A stretch of 62,880 nt of DNA from Parendozoicomonas sp. Alg238-R29 (GTDB lineage Bacteria; Pseudomonadota; Gammaproteobacteria; Pseudomonadales; Endozoicomonadaceae), in NCBI RefSeq assembly GCF_947331445.1, contig NZ_CAMZOG010000014.1:1-62880 (forward strand). Direction: 5' to 3'. The notes beneath the pieces are model-generated. The model saw nothing but the letters and a program-made list of their open reading frames with translations. It was not told the origin of the DNA and did not search any database. Below, piece after piece: positions 19,577 to 28,550 of this stretch. A program made the position numbers and the translations under genes. The number at the start of each line of letters is the position of its first letter. Position 1 is the stretch's first letter.

Positions 19577-20020
19577 TTACTCAATCAGGATGCTCTGGGA
19601 AACCAGCTTCGGCAGTAAAGCCCCTTCAACCCGCATATTCTGCATGGTGATGCCATTTTCATAGTCGGTTTGATAATACAGCTCGATGGGTAGTGAGCCA
19701 CTGGATAAGAAGTGCTTTATATCCACGGTCCAGTTAACCAGAGTGTGGGTTTCATAGTCCCCCAGCTGATCAGCCGCCAGCTCTCGGTAATAGTCAGCGC
19801 CTGATCCGGAACGTATGACAGCTATGTGAGGTGTTTTCAGGGCAAACAGGGCGTTATTGCTGTTCTCTATATGTTGTAAAGCTGATATAGCCATTTCTTC
19901 GTGAGTGTCTTTGATCTTTCCAAGGCCGAAGAGTGTCAGCAATACAGCAATCAACCCATAACTACACATACGGGCAGCTATTTTCGCCAGTTGATCTTTA
20001 ATTATCAGCATAGGAAACAC
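19577..20020 (-). CDS. Hypothetical membrane-anchored protein between pilB and pilA
   Basis: A 147-aa product that I do not recognise. It has a basic N-terminus, one probable membrane helix (about 20-35, SYGLIAVLLTLFGLG) and a roughly 110-residue region predicted to be outside the cytoplasm, with no cysteine pattern after the first residues. It shares the strand of pilB and starts about 240 bases from the pilA start, facing away from it. One N-terminal helix plus a small periplasmic domain would fit an accessory pilus or minor-pilin role, but no prepilin cleavage motif (G-F-T-L-x-E) is present. Function unknown. Confidence 0.6.
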   Translation of the reverse strand: MFPMLIIKDQLAKIAARMCSYGLIAVLLTLFGLGKIKDTHEEMAISALQHIENSNNALFALKTPHIAVIRSGSGADYYRELAADQLGDYETHTLVNWTVDIKHFLSSGSLPIELYYQTDYENGITMQNMRVEGALLPKLVSQSILIE

Positions 20021-20263
20021 TTTTATTGAAAGTTTAAGTGCTTCTCGGCAGTGCTTCTGATAGCTGAAATAACTGCTGGGAATCTTAACGTTTCTTGCTA
20101 TCTCATTTTAATAGGTTGCCCCTCTGAATAGCTTCCTAAAGTAAAACGGAGCCAAGACGAAAGATGTTTTAGATATTAAGAAGTTTGTTGGTGTAGCGAC
20201 AGCTGAATCCAATTAACTAATTAATGCTGAGTGAGAAAAAAAAGTGTATTCAAGGAGAGTACT

Positions 20264-20683
20264 ATGAAAGGAAGCATCCAAAAGGGTTTCACCCTTATCG
20301 AACTGATGATCGTTGTAGCTATCATCGGTATTCTGGCCGCTGTCGCTATTCCTGCTTATCAGGACTACACCAAGCGTGCTCACGTAACTGAAGGTATTAA
20401 CCTGGCTGCAGGCGCTAAAGCGGCTGTAACTGAGTACTACGCTTCTCAGGCTGCATGGCCGACTGATAATGCTACTGCTGGCCTGCCTGCTACTATCTCT
20501 GGTAACGCTGTTACTACAGTAGAAGTTGGTGCTGCTGGTATCATCACTGTAACTTACGACAGTAAGGTTGATGCTACTGACAACACCTTGGTGTTCACTC
20601 CTTCTGACAGCAACGGTGGTATTCAGTGGACTTGTACTGCTGGTACTCTGAACGATAAGTTCAGACCTGCTAACTGCCGTTAA
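20264..20683 (+). CDS. pilA: Type IV major pilin PilA
   Basis: The 139-aa prepilin has the class IVa leader MKGSIQKG, cleaved before F9 by PilD, then [20 protein letters not shown] with Glu at mature position 5, which is required for assembly. The globular part is T/A-rich and ends with the disulfide loop between the Cys in QWTCTAG and the penultimate Cys. The ATG at 20264 has an AAGGAGAG site 5-10 bases upstream and gives a normal short leader; the further upstream codons give an abnormal one. The 243-base upstream region shows no clear sigma-54 GG/GC element. The strong site, clean terminator and favourable codons fit an abundant structural protein. Confidence 0.95.
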   Translation: MKGSIQKGFTLIELMIVVAIIGILAAVAIPAYQDYTKRAHVTEGINLAAGAKAAVTEYYASQAAWPTDNATAGLPATISGNAVTTVEVGAAGIITVTYDSKVDATDNTLVFTPSDSNGGIQWTCTAGTLNDKFRPANCR

Positions 20684-20706
20684 TGATTACTTTGTAATCT
20701 GACGCG

Positions 20707-20734
20707 AAACGGGAGTATTAAGCTCCCGTTTTTT
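20707..20734 (+). terminator. pilA terminator
   Basis: AAACGGGAG / CTCCCGTTT (9 bp) with a 7-base loop and a T run follows pilA directly and separates it from convergent ligB. Confidence 0.9.
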
Positions 20735-20746
20735 ATTCCCTGAATT

Positions 20747-22417
20747 TTATTTATTTTTTAATAAATACTCGCCTGTTGCTTTTATTTCCCTGCTGTTCAA
20801 ATAAGCTTTGATTGTTTGTGCTTCCTGCTCTGATGCTTTTAACCACGCTTGAAGATCATTGATTGATGCCTTTTGAATGGTGCTCCAGTTCTTTCCATGT
20901 TTTGCCAGCCACTCGGATTTTTTTCTTCCAACTTCTGGTATGCCTAAAGCTCTTAGAGCCTGATCAAGGGAGAGAGTGTGATTGTGCAGTGAGCGGTAAG
21001 CTTCTTGTTCTATTGTGCTGGGAGTTAATTTAAAAATATCAGATAACCGCTGAAGTTTTTCCTCGCTGATTAACTGTTCAATGAATTGCTGATCAAACTG
21101 CGGTATAGAAAGTCCATTACGACCGGTCAACCATTTAACTCTGGCGATAAACTGTTCTTTGCAGGAGGCCGACACTTCGAGGCAGCTTAGTCCGTTATAG
21201 GGTGAAAAGTCCGGCAGAGCTACCGGTTGTCTGTTGGTAGGGCGGAGAATTGTGTGACCGAGCACCGGTGTCGCTGCACCTTTCAGATAAATCTCTACGC
21301 TATCGGATACTGCGATATCCCGTTTTGCAAAATAAGTCAGTGGACCGGCATTTACATTGGAAATAGTGATTCCCTGTAATTTGATGGGAGCAATATCCAG
21401 AATAATTGTGACTTGACCGGTTCGCCCAACTGACCAGTTAATGCCTTGTATCTGGCTAACAGCACGTTGTGGGGGGAACTTCCACGCTAGTGCCCAGTAA
21501 GGTGTTCCATCCAGATGGCCAAGGCGTTCCTGAACGGCAAGGTTATTCATTTTCAGGACAATGCCATCCATGGGGAAAGTAACCTTTGAACTCGTCTTCC
21601 CATAAAAGGCTCTTAGTTTTAAAACACTATCAATATCTGTGACTTTATGGCTGAACTGTTCAGTTTTCATAAACCCCCACTCCTCAAATTGGTGGGTATT
21701 TTTCAGAAGAGAGCCTTGAGTGCTGTTTTTCCACTGCCATGGGAAAAACTTCAGTTGAGCAAGCTCTTCTGCTGGTGGTTCTGAACGATTAATAAGCCCG
21801 GCAACGTAGTGTCTTGGTGATGCCGATTTTTTTGCGTGGAGGTTATTTCTATCGGAATAAAGCTCCCCCCGGATAACAATTTCATTTTTATTGTTGCTGA
21901 TAGAGCGAGGAATCGCTGGAATATGTTTGATAAAGGGTAATAAAGTAATTCCCTGTCTGGTTCGCCATTGGCCGCGGGTGAGCGCTTGGATGAGTCGTCC
22001 ATTACGATAAACAAGCTCTGCAGCAACACCATCGATTTTGGGTTGAACGATAACCAGAGTTCCTACCCGTTGTGCATTTTTCAGAAAGTCTTCAACCTGC
22101 TTTTTGTCTTCAGCTTTATTAAGGCTGCCCATAGGATAGCGGTGGCGGCTATCAACAGGGATTGCGGCAGCTGGTTTCTTTATTCCCAGACATCGACTAG
22201 TCAGTCGCTGTCGTGCAGTTAAGGAATCATAAACTTCGTCACGGATTTCTGGCTTTCCTGCGTCATAGAGCTCATTGTGTTTTTGAATTTGTTCTAAAAG
22301 GGTTTGATGTTCCTGCTGCAGAAGGTCTCGTGGAATGTCAGGGCACTCCAACGCTTTGAGAGATTGCAATGGAAGTAGAATGCTAAGGAGGGTAAATAGA
22401 TATGTGAATATGCGCAT
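20747..22417 (-). CDS. ligB: NAD+-dependent DNA ligase, LigB type
   Basis: LigB is a reduced NAD+-dependent ligase found beside LigA in many gammaproteobacteria. The 556-aa product matches E. coli LigB (about 560 aa). It shows the adenylation motif KIDG in VQPKIDGVAAELVYRNGRL, EIVIRGELY, DGIVLKMN, AWKFPPQ and the OB-fold WSVGRTGQVT, then helix-hairpin-helix elements such as LGIPEVGRKK. BRCT and most of the zinc-finger region of LigA are absent. The N-terminus, MRIFTYLFTLLSILLPLQSLKA, looks like a cleavable Sec signal, a feature also seen in E. coli LigB. A perfect hairpin (22419-22458) covers its ribosome binding site. Confidence 0.9.
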   Translation of the reverse strand: MRIFTYLFTLLSILLPLQSLKALECPDIPRDLLQQEHQTLLEQIQKHNELYDAGKPEIRDEVYDSLTARQRLTSRCLGIKKPAAAIPVDSRHRYPMGSLNKAEDKKQVEDFLKNAQRVGTLVIVQPKIDGVAAELVYRNGRLIQALTRGQWRTRQGITLLPFIKHIPAIPRSISNNKNEIVIRGELYSDRNNLHAKKSASPRHYVAGLINRSEPPAEELAQLKFFPWQWKNSTQGSLLKNTHQFEEWGFMKTEQFSHKVTDIDSVLKLRAFYGKTSSKVTFPMDGIVLKMNNLAVQERLGHLDGTPYWALAWKFPPQRAVSQIQGINWSVGRTGQVTIILDIAPIKLQGITISNVNAGPLTYFAKRDIAVSDSVEIYLKGAATPVLGHTILRPTNRQPVALPDFSPYNGLSCLEVSASCKEQFIARVKWLTGRNGLSIPQFDQQFIEQLISEEKLQRLSDIFKLTPSTIEQEAYRSLHNHTLSLDQALRALGIPEVGRKKSEWLAKHGKNWSTIQKASINDLQAWLKASEQEAQTIKAYLNSREIKATGEYLLKNK

Positions 22418-22418
22418 G

Positions 22419-22458
22419 GCTGTTTCCTGCCCAAAAACAAAAAACGGCAGGAAACAGC
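22419..22458 (-). promoter_or_regulatory. Perfect 13-bp hairpin that masks the ligB ribosome binding site
   Basis: GCTGTTTCCTGCC (22419-22431) and GGCAGGAAACAGC (22446-22458) are perfect inverted repeats around a 14-base A/T-rich loop. On the ligB mRNA the 3' arm contains AGGA seven bases before the AUG, so the stem would hide the Shine-Dalgarno sequence. A galE terminator is an alternative, but the T run is in the loop, not after the stem. Confidence 0.7.
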
Positions 22459-22494
22459 GAATTGGCCACCGGAGTGAGTTAATAGTAGCTCTTA

Positions 22495-23514
22495 TTAATC
22501 CCGGTATCCTTTAGGGTTGGTAGATTGCCAGCGCCATGCATCGGCCATAATTTCTGTCAGGCCTTTCTCTGCAACCCAGTTCAGGTCTTGTTTTGCCAGA
22601 GCGGGATCTGCCCAACAGGCTGCGATGTCTCCAGGGCGGCGTTCAACCAGCTGGTAAGGAACGGGTTTTTCGGAAGCCTTTTCAAATGCAGCGACCATTT
22701 GCAGAACACTATGGCCATTGCCGACACCCAGATTCCAGGCTTTCAGGCCGCAACCTGTGCGTAGTTTTTCGATGGCACAGGCATGGCCTTTTGCCAGATC
22801 AACAACATGGATGTAATCGCGAACGCCGGTGCCATCTTCTGTTGGATAATCGCTGCCGAAAATAGAGAGCTTTTCCCGCAAACCTATAGCCACCTGGCTG
22901 ATGTAAGGCATTAGGTTGTTGGGGATATCGTTAGGGTCTTCACCGATCAGTCCAGATTTATGGGCGCCAGCAGGGTTGAAGTAACGCAAAAGGGCAACAT
23001 TCCAGCGGTTATCTGATTTGTACAGATCACCAAGTATTTCCTCGATAATCAGCTTGGAGCGACCATAAGGATTGGTTGCAGAAAGAGGGAAATCCTCTCG
23101 GATTGGCAAGCTGGCTGGGTCGCCATACACAGTAGCTGATGAGCTGAACACCAGATTGAAAACACCGTGAGCGGCCATTTCCTGAGCCAGAATCACAGTA
23201 CCGCTGACATTGTTGTCGTAGTAATCCAGAGGAATCTGGCAAGATTCGCCAACAGCCTTCAGGCCGGCAAAATGAATAACGGAATCAAATGTATAGCGGC
23301 CGAATAGCTCTCGGAGAATGTTTCTATCCCGAACGTCACCTTCAACAAAAGTTACACTTTTACCGGTAATCTTTTCAACACGGCGCAGGGCTTCCGGAGA
23401 GCTGTTGCTCAGATTATCGAGAACAATAACATCGTAATCTTTTTGCAGTAGCTCTACGCAGGTGTGGCTGCCAATGTAACCAGCACCACCTGTCACAAGA
23501 ATTGTGGCTGTCAT
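22495..23514 (-). CDS. galE: UDP-glucose 4-epimerase
   Basis: GalE interconverts UDP-glucose and UDP-galactose and supplies sugar donors for LPS, capsule or pilin glycosylation. The 339-aa product starts MTATILVTGGAGYIGSHTCVEL, with the NAD-binding GGxGxxG, the FSSSATVYGDP segment with the catalytic Ser/Thr, the YGRSK (YxxxK) motif, and the RYFNPAGAHKSG and DYIHVVDLAKGH signatures. Length equals E. coli GalE (338 aa). It lies between ligB and nadC on the same strand, a position usually free in the pilA-nadC arrangement. Confidence 0.95.
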   Translation of the reverse strand: MTATILVTGGAGYIGSHTCVELLQKDYDVIVLDNLSNSSPEALRRVEKITGKSVTFVEGDVRDRNILRELFGRYTFDSVIHFAGLKAVGESCQIPLDYYDNNVSGTVILAQEMAAHGVFNLVFSSSATVYGDPASLPIREDFPLSATNPYGRSKLIIEEILGDLYKSDNRWNVALLRYFNPAGAHKSGLIGEDPNDIPNNLMPYISQVAIGLREKLSIFGSDYPTEDGTGVRDYIHVVDLAKGHACAIEKLRTGCGLKAWNLGVGNGHSVLQMVAAFEKASEKPVPYQLVERRPGDIAACWADPALAKQDLNWVAEKGLTEIMADAWRWQSTNPKGYRD

Positions 23515-23539
23515 ATTTCTTCCTTTGCCTACTATGGCA

Positions 23540-24394
23540 TTACATCTTGGTTATGCGCATGGAAAGGTCAATTGCTTTGCAGTCTTTGGTCAGCACACCA
23601 ATGGATATGAAGTCTACGCCTGTCTGGGCAATGGGTAACAGTGTTTGATCTGTAATTCCGCCAGAAGCTTCCAGTTTGGCACGCCCTTTGTTCATAGCCA
23701 CTGCCTGACTCATATTATCCAGTGAAAAGTTATCGATCATGATAGTGTCAGCGCCGCACTCAAGAGCGATTTCTAACTCAGAAAGGGATTCCACCTCAAC
23801 TTCAACAGGCTTGCCCGGGGCGATTTCTCTGGCTGCTACAACGGCCTCTTTAATTCCGCCACAGGCGGCAATATGGTTTTCTTTGATCAGGAATGCATCG
23901 TACAGACCGATCCGGTGATTATGGCAGCCTCCGGTGCGTACCGCATATTTCTGGGCTTGTCGCAGGCCGGGAATGGTTTTGCGGGTATCCAGCAATTTGA
24001 CACTGGTACTTTCAACCTTTGTTGCATAGTTGTGGCACAGGGTCGCGGTGCCAGACAGCATCTGCAGAAAGTTCAGGGCAGCCCGTTCGCCAGTGAGAAG
24101 GCTGCGTGCCGGACCTTTTAAGGTGAAGAGAATGGTGTCGGCTTCAACCATGGCACCTTCTTCCACATGCCACTCAACCTGAACATTTTGATCAATCTGG
24201 CGGAAAACTTCATCAACCCATGGCCTGCCACAGATTACAGTTGCTTCTCTCGTCAGAACACGGGCTTCTCCGGTTCTGTCTGCGGGAATCAGGCTAGCGG
24301 TAATATCCCCACTGCCTATGTCTTCTGTCAGCGCCTGCCGGACATTATCAGTAACAGACTGTTCAAAAAGCGGCTGCTGCCAGGTTGTGGTCAT
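23540..24394 (-). CDS. nadC: Nicotinate-nucleotide pyrophosphorylase (carboxylating)
   Basis: NadC turns quinolinate and PRPP into nicotinate mononucleotide in de novo NAD synthesis. The product carries [62 protein letters not shown] and the C-terminal EASGGITD and [12 protein letters not shown] motifs. Three in-frame ATG codons are possible; the one at 24394 aligns best with Pseudomonas NadC length (about 284 aa), while the first at 24412 lacks a ribosome binding site. nadC is a pilA neighbour in Pseudomonas; here galE and ligB lie between them. Confidence 0.95.
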   Translation of the reverse strand: MTTTWQQPLFEQSVTDNVRQALTEDIGSGDITASLIPADRTGEARVLTREATVICGRPWVDEVFRQIDQNVQVEWHVEEGAMVEADTILFTLKGPARSLLTGERAALNFLQMLSGTATLCHNYATKVESTSVKLLDTRKTIPGLRQAQKYAVRTGGCHNHRIGLYDAFLIKENHIAACGGIKEAVVAAREIAPGKPVEVEVESLSELEIALECGADTIMIDNFSLDNMSQAVAMNKGRAKLEASGGITDQTLLPIAQTGVDFISIGVLTKDCKAIDLSMRITKM

Positions 24395-24435
24395 GCTGAA
24401 ATCCATGCACATCGATAATCGGGCAGGGGATTATA

Positions 24436-26472
24436 TCAGCGTGAATCCAATTCGGGAGTACTTGAATGTGTAGCGCTGCCAAGATTAAGGTTAAGAGTGA
24501 TGATAAAGGCGGTCCCTATACCGGGAGTGGAGTTAACACTGATGGTGCCGTGGTGGTTGTTGGTAATAATAAAGTAAGAGACAGAAAGGCCGAGCCCTGT
24601 ACCTGAACCAATATCTTTGGTGGTGTAGAATGGCTCAAAAATACGGCGACGAATATCTTCCGGCATGCCAGTGCCATTGTCTTCCACGGTAATAACGGCC
24701 TTATCTTTCTCTCGTTGGGTACTGATGGAAATCTGCCCTTGCCAGTTGGATTCTTCCCGGTTGCTGATTGCCTGAGCTGCGTTCTTCAGAAGATTTAACA
24801 AAACTTGCTGAATCTCGTTGGCAATACAGGGTACTGGCGGAAGTTCGGGGTCAATACTCTGTTTAATGGTTATCCGTTTAAAGTCGAAACCCTGTTTCAG
24901 ATTGAAGTCGGAGGCCGCAATCTCCAGTGTTTGAGCGATTAGCGCTCCCATGGGCATTGGGGTCAGGTCTCGGCTTTCCCGGCGACTGAACTGCAGCATA
25001 TTGGAAACAATTTGGGATGCCCGCACACCAGCGTTGTGAATATTATCCAGAAATTTAGTTATCTCCCGCCGTGCAAGGTAAGCATCTATAGCTTCTAGTT
25101 TTATACCCAGTTCTTCTGCCGTTTCACTGTTTGCCTTCAGTTCTGGTGAAACCCGTCGCTTAATATTCTGAATACTTTGCAGGATGGCTCCCAGAGGGTT
25201 ATTGATTTCGTGAGCCATACCTGCCGCAAGCCCACCCACAGACATCATTTTTTCTGTTTGTACCATCATCTCTTCCAGCTGCATTCTGCGGCTGATGTCA
25301 TCAAGGCGGATAACGGCTCCATGTTGATCTACTTCGGTGAGCGGGTAGATCATCATATCCATATGTTTTTCGCCACCGGGCAGGGCGAGTAACAATTTTT
25401 CCAACTGGACGGCGGTTTCGCTGTCCAGAGCTTCCTGAACCTGTCCCAGTGTGTCCGCCAGGAAGGGCATCACCTCACCCAGGTATGTTCCCATAGCGTG
25501 ATCATGATCTATACCAGTTAGAACAGAAGCTTCCCGGTTCCACTGGGCTACAGCCAGCTCTTCGTCCACTGCGACCAAGGCTGAGGGCATGGAATCAACA
25601 ATACTGTTCAAGTGATGTTGCAAGCGGGTTAGCTGACGTTCTGTTTCTTTTCTACTGCGAACTTCCTGTTCCAGCTGTTTGTTACTCATATGGGTTTCAA
25701 TCGCCAAAGCCTGTGCTTTCAGGCTGGCCTGTTCTGCTTTGTCTCTGGCCGTTGTCAGTAGTTGATCTCGGGCTTCTATACGACTCAGCATGGTATTGAA
25801 TGTCTGGGCAAGAATACCGATTTCATCGTGATAGAACTTCTGCGCCCGCACGCCGTAGTTTTCTTCAATGGAAACCGTATTGGCGATACGTATAAGGTGC
25901 AATACTGGCAACGTTATGACACGTCGGATCATCCCGGCAGCCAGACTGCCAAACAGTAGAATAAACACCAGAATAATGACCACAGCGATGGTCATACCTG
26001 CATAAAAATCGATGGGAAGGGATGGGTCAGCCTGAATATAAAGGGTAACAACCCGCCCCGGGCCGGCGCTGATCTTTTTGAGATAGTCTGTTTCTGTCAT
26101 CGCCTCATCGGGAGCGAGCTCAGGTAGAGGCAAGCTATCTCCCGGACAGAACTTTGCGTAAAGCTTGCCATCGGAATTGTAAATGGCAATGGCACTGATC
26201 TGGGAATACTCACTGGCAACGTGCAGAATATTTTCTGCTTCCAGCTTGTTGGTGAGTAAAGTATTGAGAACTGTCGGTTCGGACAAGATGCGCGAAACCG
26301 CCTGAACATTTGCTGGCACAAAGTTGTTTCTGGAAACCAGATAGGCAGAAACAATCAGAACAGCACAGGAAACCAGTGCAACACCCAGCACAACACTGAG
26401 CATAACAAGCACCAGCTTTCGGCTGATTGAAAGGCGGGACAGATAATCCTGAAATCCGTTCATTGAGCTCAT
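24436..26472 (-). CDS. Membrane sensor histidine kinase with HAMP and PAS domains
   Basis: The 678-aa product has a first membrane helix (about 20-45), a periplasmic sensor loop (about 46-160), a second helix (about 160-185), a HAMP linker (about 186-240), a coiled coil (about 240-290), a PAS domain (about 290-400), then HisKA with the phospho-accepting His in AGMAHEINNPLGAILQ and the HATPase core with NAAQAI, DNGTGMP and GTGLGLSVSYFI. The HEINNPLG box is typical of NtrB/HK4-type kinases. No response regulator lies nearby, so it is an orphan kinase with unknown signal and partner. It follows nadC tail to head with about 40 bases between them. Confidence 0.88.
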   Translation of the reverse strand: MSSMNGFQDYLSRLSISRKLVLVMLSVVLGVALVSCAVLIVSAYLVSRNNFVPANVQAVSRILSEPTVLNTLLTNKLEAENILHVASEYSQISAIAIYNSDGKLYAKFCPGDSLPLPELAPDEAMTETDYLKKISAGPGRVVTLYIQADPSLPIDFYAGMTIAVVIILVFILLFGSLAAGMIRRVITLPVLHLIRIANTVSIEENYGVRAQKFYHDEIGILAQTFNTMLSRIEARDQLLTTARDKAEQASLKAQALAIETHMSNKQLEQEVRSRKETERQLTRLQHHLNSIVDSMPSALVAVDEELAVAQWNREASVLTGIDHDHAMGTYLGEVMPFLADTLGQVQEALDSETAVQLEKLLLALPGGEKHMDMMIYPLTEVDQHGAVIRLDDISRRMQLEEMMVQTEKMMSVGGLAAGMAHEINNPLGAILQSIQNIKRRVSPELKANSETAEELGIKLEAIDAYLARREITKFLDNIHNAGVRASQIVSNMLQFSRRESRDLTPMPMGALIAQTLEIAASDFNLKQGFDFKRITIKQSIDPELPPVPCIANEIQQVLLNLLKNAAQAISNREESNWQGQISISTQREKDKAVITVEDNGTGMPEDIRRRIFEPFYTTKDIGSGTGLGLSVSYFIITNNHHGTISVNSTPGIGTAFIITLNLNLGSATHSSTPELDSR

Positions 26473-26526
26473 TTAGAGTCTGATCTGGTATCAGAGTACA
26501 TCGACTGCTGTAGATGGAAAAGTCTG

Positions 26527-27456
26527 TTAGTGAATATCTTTATCCGCCAGCGCCTGTATAAGCTGTTTATGGGCTGGTGCAGCGATACCGTGCTTTTGGG
26601 CTCTTGTCAGCAAATAGCCATTAATCCAGTTCAACTCCGTAGTGCGATTGTTGCGGACATCCTGAAGACTTGAATTGATATTCTCGGCTGTCACTTTAAG
26701 TACATGATTGACTGTTTCTAACAGTCTTTCTGCTGTAATGGTATAGCTGTCGGCAGAGAGGATCTGGGCAGTTTCTGTGCAAAGGTTTTGAACCTGTTTT
26801 TGGAGAGCTCCTTCAAGAAGGCTGCCATTTGGGCAGTCGTGCAGCACTGCCAGACCATTTATCGCAGAATTTATGGCTAGCTTTTCCTGTAACTTTTCCG
26901 TGATGTTATCCACAAAGGTTACATCTATATCTGTAATTTTTGTCAGGCTGTTGATTGCGGAATAATGCCCGAACTCCTTTGCCCTTGGGTTTAAGGGCCC
27001 TAGCCATGTTTTCCCTCTTCCAGCTCTGTGGATGTTTAAAAAGCTTTCCAGCCAGGCACCATCAGTTGTAGAACCTGCATAAACCGCATATTGAGGGAAC
27101 AGTTCGGCAATCTGTTGCTGGCTTCCCATGCCGTTTTGTAAAAGCAGAATGGTTGCGTCAGAGGTCAGATTGTCTGCGATTGCATTCAGTGCGGGCAAGG
27201 CGTCACCAGCTTTAGTTGTGATAATCAGATTCTGAATAGAGACTTCGGTTGCAATGCTTTGGATATCAATGGGGAATTCTGTTCTCTGCTGATTCTCAGT
27301 TATGCAAAGTACAGGGCTTGGAGTGTTGTTATTTAATCGTTCAGGGCGTACAAGAAAAGTTGATGGAATATCACTTCGAAACAGTTGCCCGCCCCACAGA
27401 CAGCCGATGGCTCCGGCTCCAAGAATATACCAATGGGGGTAAGCGGCAACTGTCAT
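26527..27456 (-). CDS. panE: Ketopantoate reductase family protein (PanE-like)
   Basis: PanE reduces 2-dehydropantoate to pantoate with NADPH in pantothenate synthesis. The product shows the N-terminal Rossmann motif YILGAGAIGCLWGGQL, LIITTKAGD, LLLQNGMGSQ, and a C-terminal domain with EKLAINSAINGLAVL and the family Lys and Asn. The sequence is divergent from E. coli PanE, so another 2-oxo acid could be the substrate. A TTG 18 bases upstream opens the same frame, but the ATG at 27456 has GAGGAAAA just ahead and is preferred. It is divergent from the dodecin gene. Confidence 0.82.
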   Translation of the reverse strand: MTVAAYPHWYILGAGAIGCLWGGQLFRSDIPSTFLVRPERLNNNTPSPVLCITENQQRTEFPIDIQSIATEVSIQNLIITTKAGDALPALNAIADNLTSDATILLLQNGMGSQQQIAELFPQYAVYAGSTTDGAWLESFLNIHRAGRGKTWLGPLNPRAKEFGHYSAINSLTKITDIDVTFVDNITEKLQEKLAINSAINGLAVLHDCPNGSLLEGALQKQVQNLCTETAQILSADSYTITAERLLETVNHVLKVTAENINSSLQDVRNNRTTELNWINGYLLTRAQKHGIAAPAHKQLIQALADKDIH

Positions 27457-27599
27457 ACACTTTTCCTCGTTCAATAAAACTGCGGGAAAAGAATAATCGC
27501 ACAGGGCTGTTTAAAGAAGCAGTAAAGCCGGTATGTGAATAGTTTCCTGCTATCTATACTGACTTTGGCAATCTGCCATATTGACCGGGGAGAAAATAA

Positions 27600-27809
27600 A
27601 TGAGCGCGCATACTTATAAAAAAATTGAGCTGGTGGGCAGTTCTACAAAAAGCAGTGATGATGCTATTCGTAATGCTCTTGCTAAAGCTTCAAAAACAAT
27701 CAAAAACATGGACTGGTATGAAGTTGTTGAACACCGGGGACATATCGTAAATGGCGAAATCGCCCATTTTCAGGTTACTGTAAAGATCGGGTTCCGGCTG
27801 GAAGGCTAG
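27600..27809 (+). CDS. Dodecin family flavin-binding protein
   Basis: Dodecins are small proteins that form hollow dodecamers and store or buffer flavins. The 69-aa product matches the family in length and pattern: YKKIELVGSSTKSSDDAI, a helix with KASKTIKN, then MDWYEVVEHRGHIVNG, whose Trp would stack on the isoalloxazine ring, and the last strand FQVTVKIGFRLEG. GGGGAG stands 7-12 bases before the ATG. Its TAG stop coincides with the first bases of a long hairpin repeat. Confidence 0.9.
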   Translation: MSAHTYKKIELVGSSTKSSDDAIRNALAKASKTIKNMDWYEVVEHRGHIVNGEIAHFQVTVKIGFRLEG

Positions 27810-27888
27810 GGGGCGTTCTTAAGTAGGCATCGAACTCGGCAATACCCTTCGGGCGGCGCTGAGTCGTATGCTTAACTGAGAGCGCCCC
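27810..27888 (+). repeat. 79-bp dispersed palindromic repeat, full copy
   Basis: An imperfect inverted repeat beginning GGGGCGTTCT and ending AGAGCGCCCC, with inner complementary blocks (AAGTAGGCAT/ATGCTTAACT and CGAACTCGGC/GCTGAGTCG) around a CCCTTCGGG tip. It starts at the G of the dodecin stop codon. A left-half copy starts in the same way at the dtd stop (58666) and a core copy lies at 50378-50406. REP-like element or MITE; it may also terminate dodecin transcription. Confidence 0.8.
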
Positions 27889-27982
27889 AGGTCTTGCAAA
27901 GGCTTGCTGGCGACCTGTAAGCCATTCGGGCTAAAATCCTGATCATTAAACGGATCTTGATGAACATACAGGAGAAGGGCGA

Positions 27983-28465
27983 ATGCCTTCATTTGATATT
28001 GTATCTGAAGTGGATATGCACGAACTGACCAACGCTGTTGATCAGGCGAGCCGTGAACTGACTACCCGTTATGATTTCCGCGGTGTTGATGCCAGCTTTG
28101 AGCACAAGGAAGAAACCATTGTTATGACTTCTGACGCTGATTTTCAGCTGCGTCAGATGGTGGAAATGCTGCAAGGCAAAATGGTGAAGCGCGGTATTGA
28201 TATTAAGTGCATGGAAGTTAAAGATCACTATGGTTCCGGCAAGCAGGTTAAGCAGGAAGCTGTGGTTAAGCAGGGTATTGATAAAGACCAGAGCAAGAAG
28301 ATTGTTAAGCTGATCAAAGACAGCAAGCTTAAGGTTCAGGCTGCTATTCAGGGCGAAAAAGTGCGTGTCACAGGCAAGAAACGGGATGACCTGCAGTCCG
28401 CGATGGCAGCCTTGCGTGAAGCGGAACTGGATGTGCCTCTGCAGTTTGATAACTTCCGGGATTAA
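27983..28465 (+). CDS. yajQ: YajQ family nucleotide-binding protein
   Basis: YajQ proteins have two ferredoxin-like folds and bind nucleotides; the Xanthomonas homologue binds cyclic di-GMP and controls transcription. The 160-aa product starts [21 protein letters not shown] and has the typical [56 protein letters not shown] and the terminal LQFDNFRD. Length matches E. coli YajQ. Ligand and role here are inferred from family only. Confidence 0.95.
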   Translation: MPSFDIVSEVDMHELTNAVDQASRELTTRYDFRGVDASFEHKEETIVMTSDADFQLRQMVEMLQGKMVKRGIDIKCMEVKDHYGSGKQVKQEAVVKQGIDKDQSKKIVKLIKDSKLKVQAAIQGEKVRVTGKKRDDLQSAMAALREAELDVPLQFDNFRD

Positions 28466-28474
28466 TCTGTATTT

Positions 28475-28499
28475 CCTCCAGTCATAATAAGGCTGGAGG
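28475..28499 (+). terminator. Weak terminator-like hairpin after yajQ
   Basis: CCTCCAG / CTGGAGG (7 bp) with an 11-base loop follows the yajQ stop by about 10 bases. There is no T run, so it could only work with help from Rho. Confidence 0.35.
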
Positions 28500-28550
28500 T
28501 GCTAACCTCTGTGCCACCACAACATTTCAAACTCAGGCAGGGATCGGCGA

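Noticed and set aside
20021-20263. Sigma-54 promoter for pilA, as in Pseudomonas
   Set aside because: I searched for a GG-N10-GC element and found none that fits; regulation of pilA may differ here.
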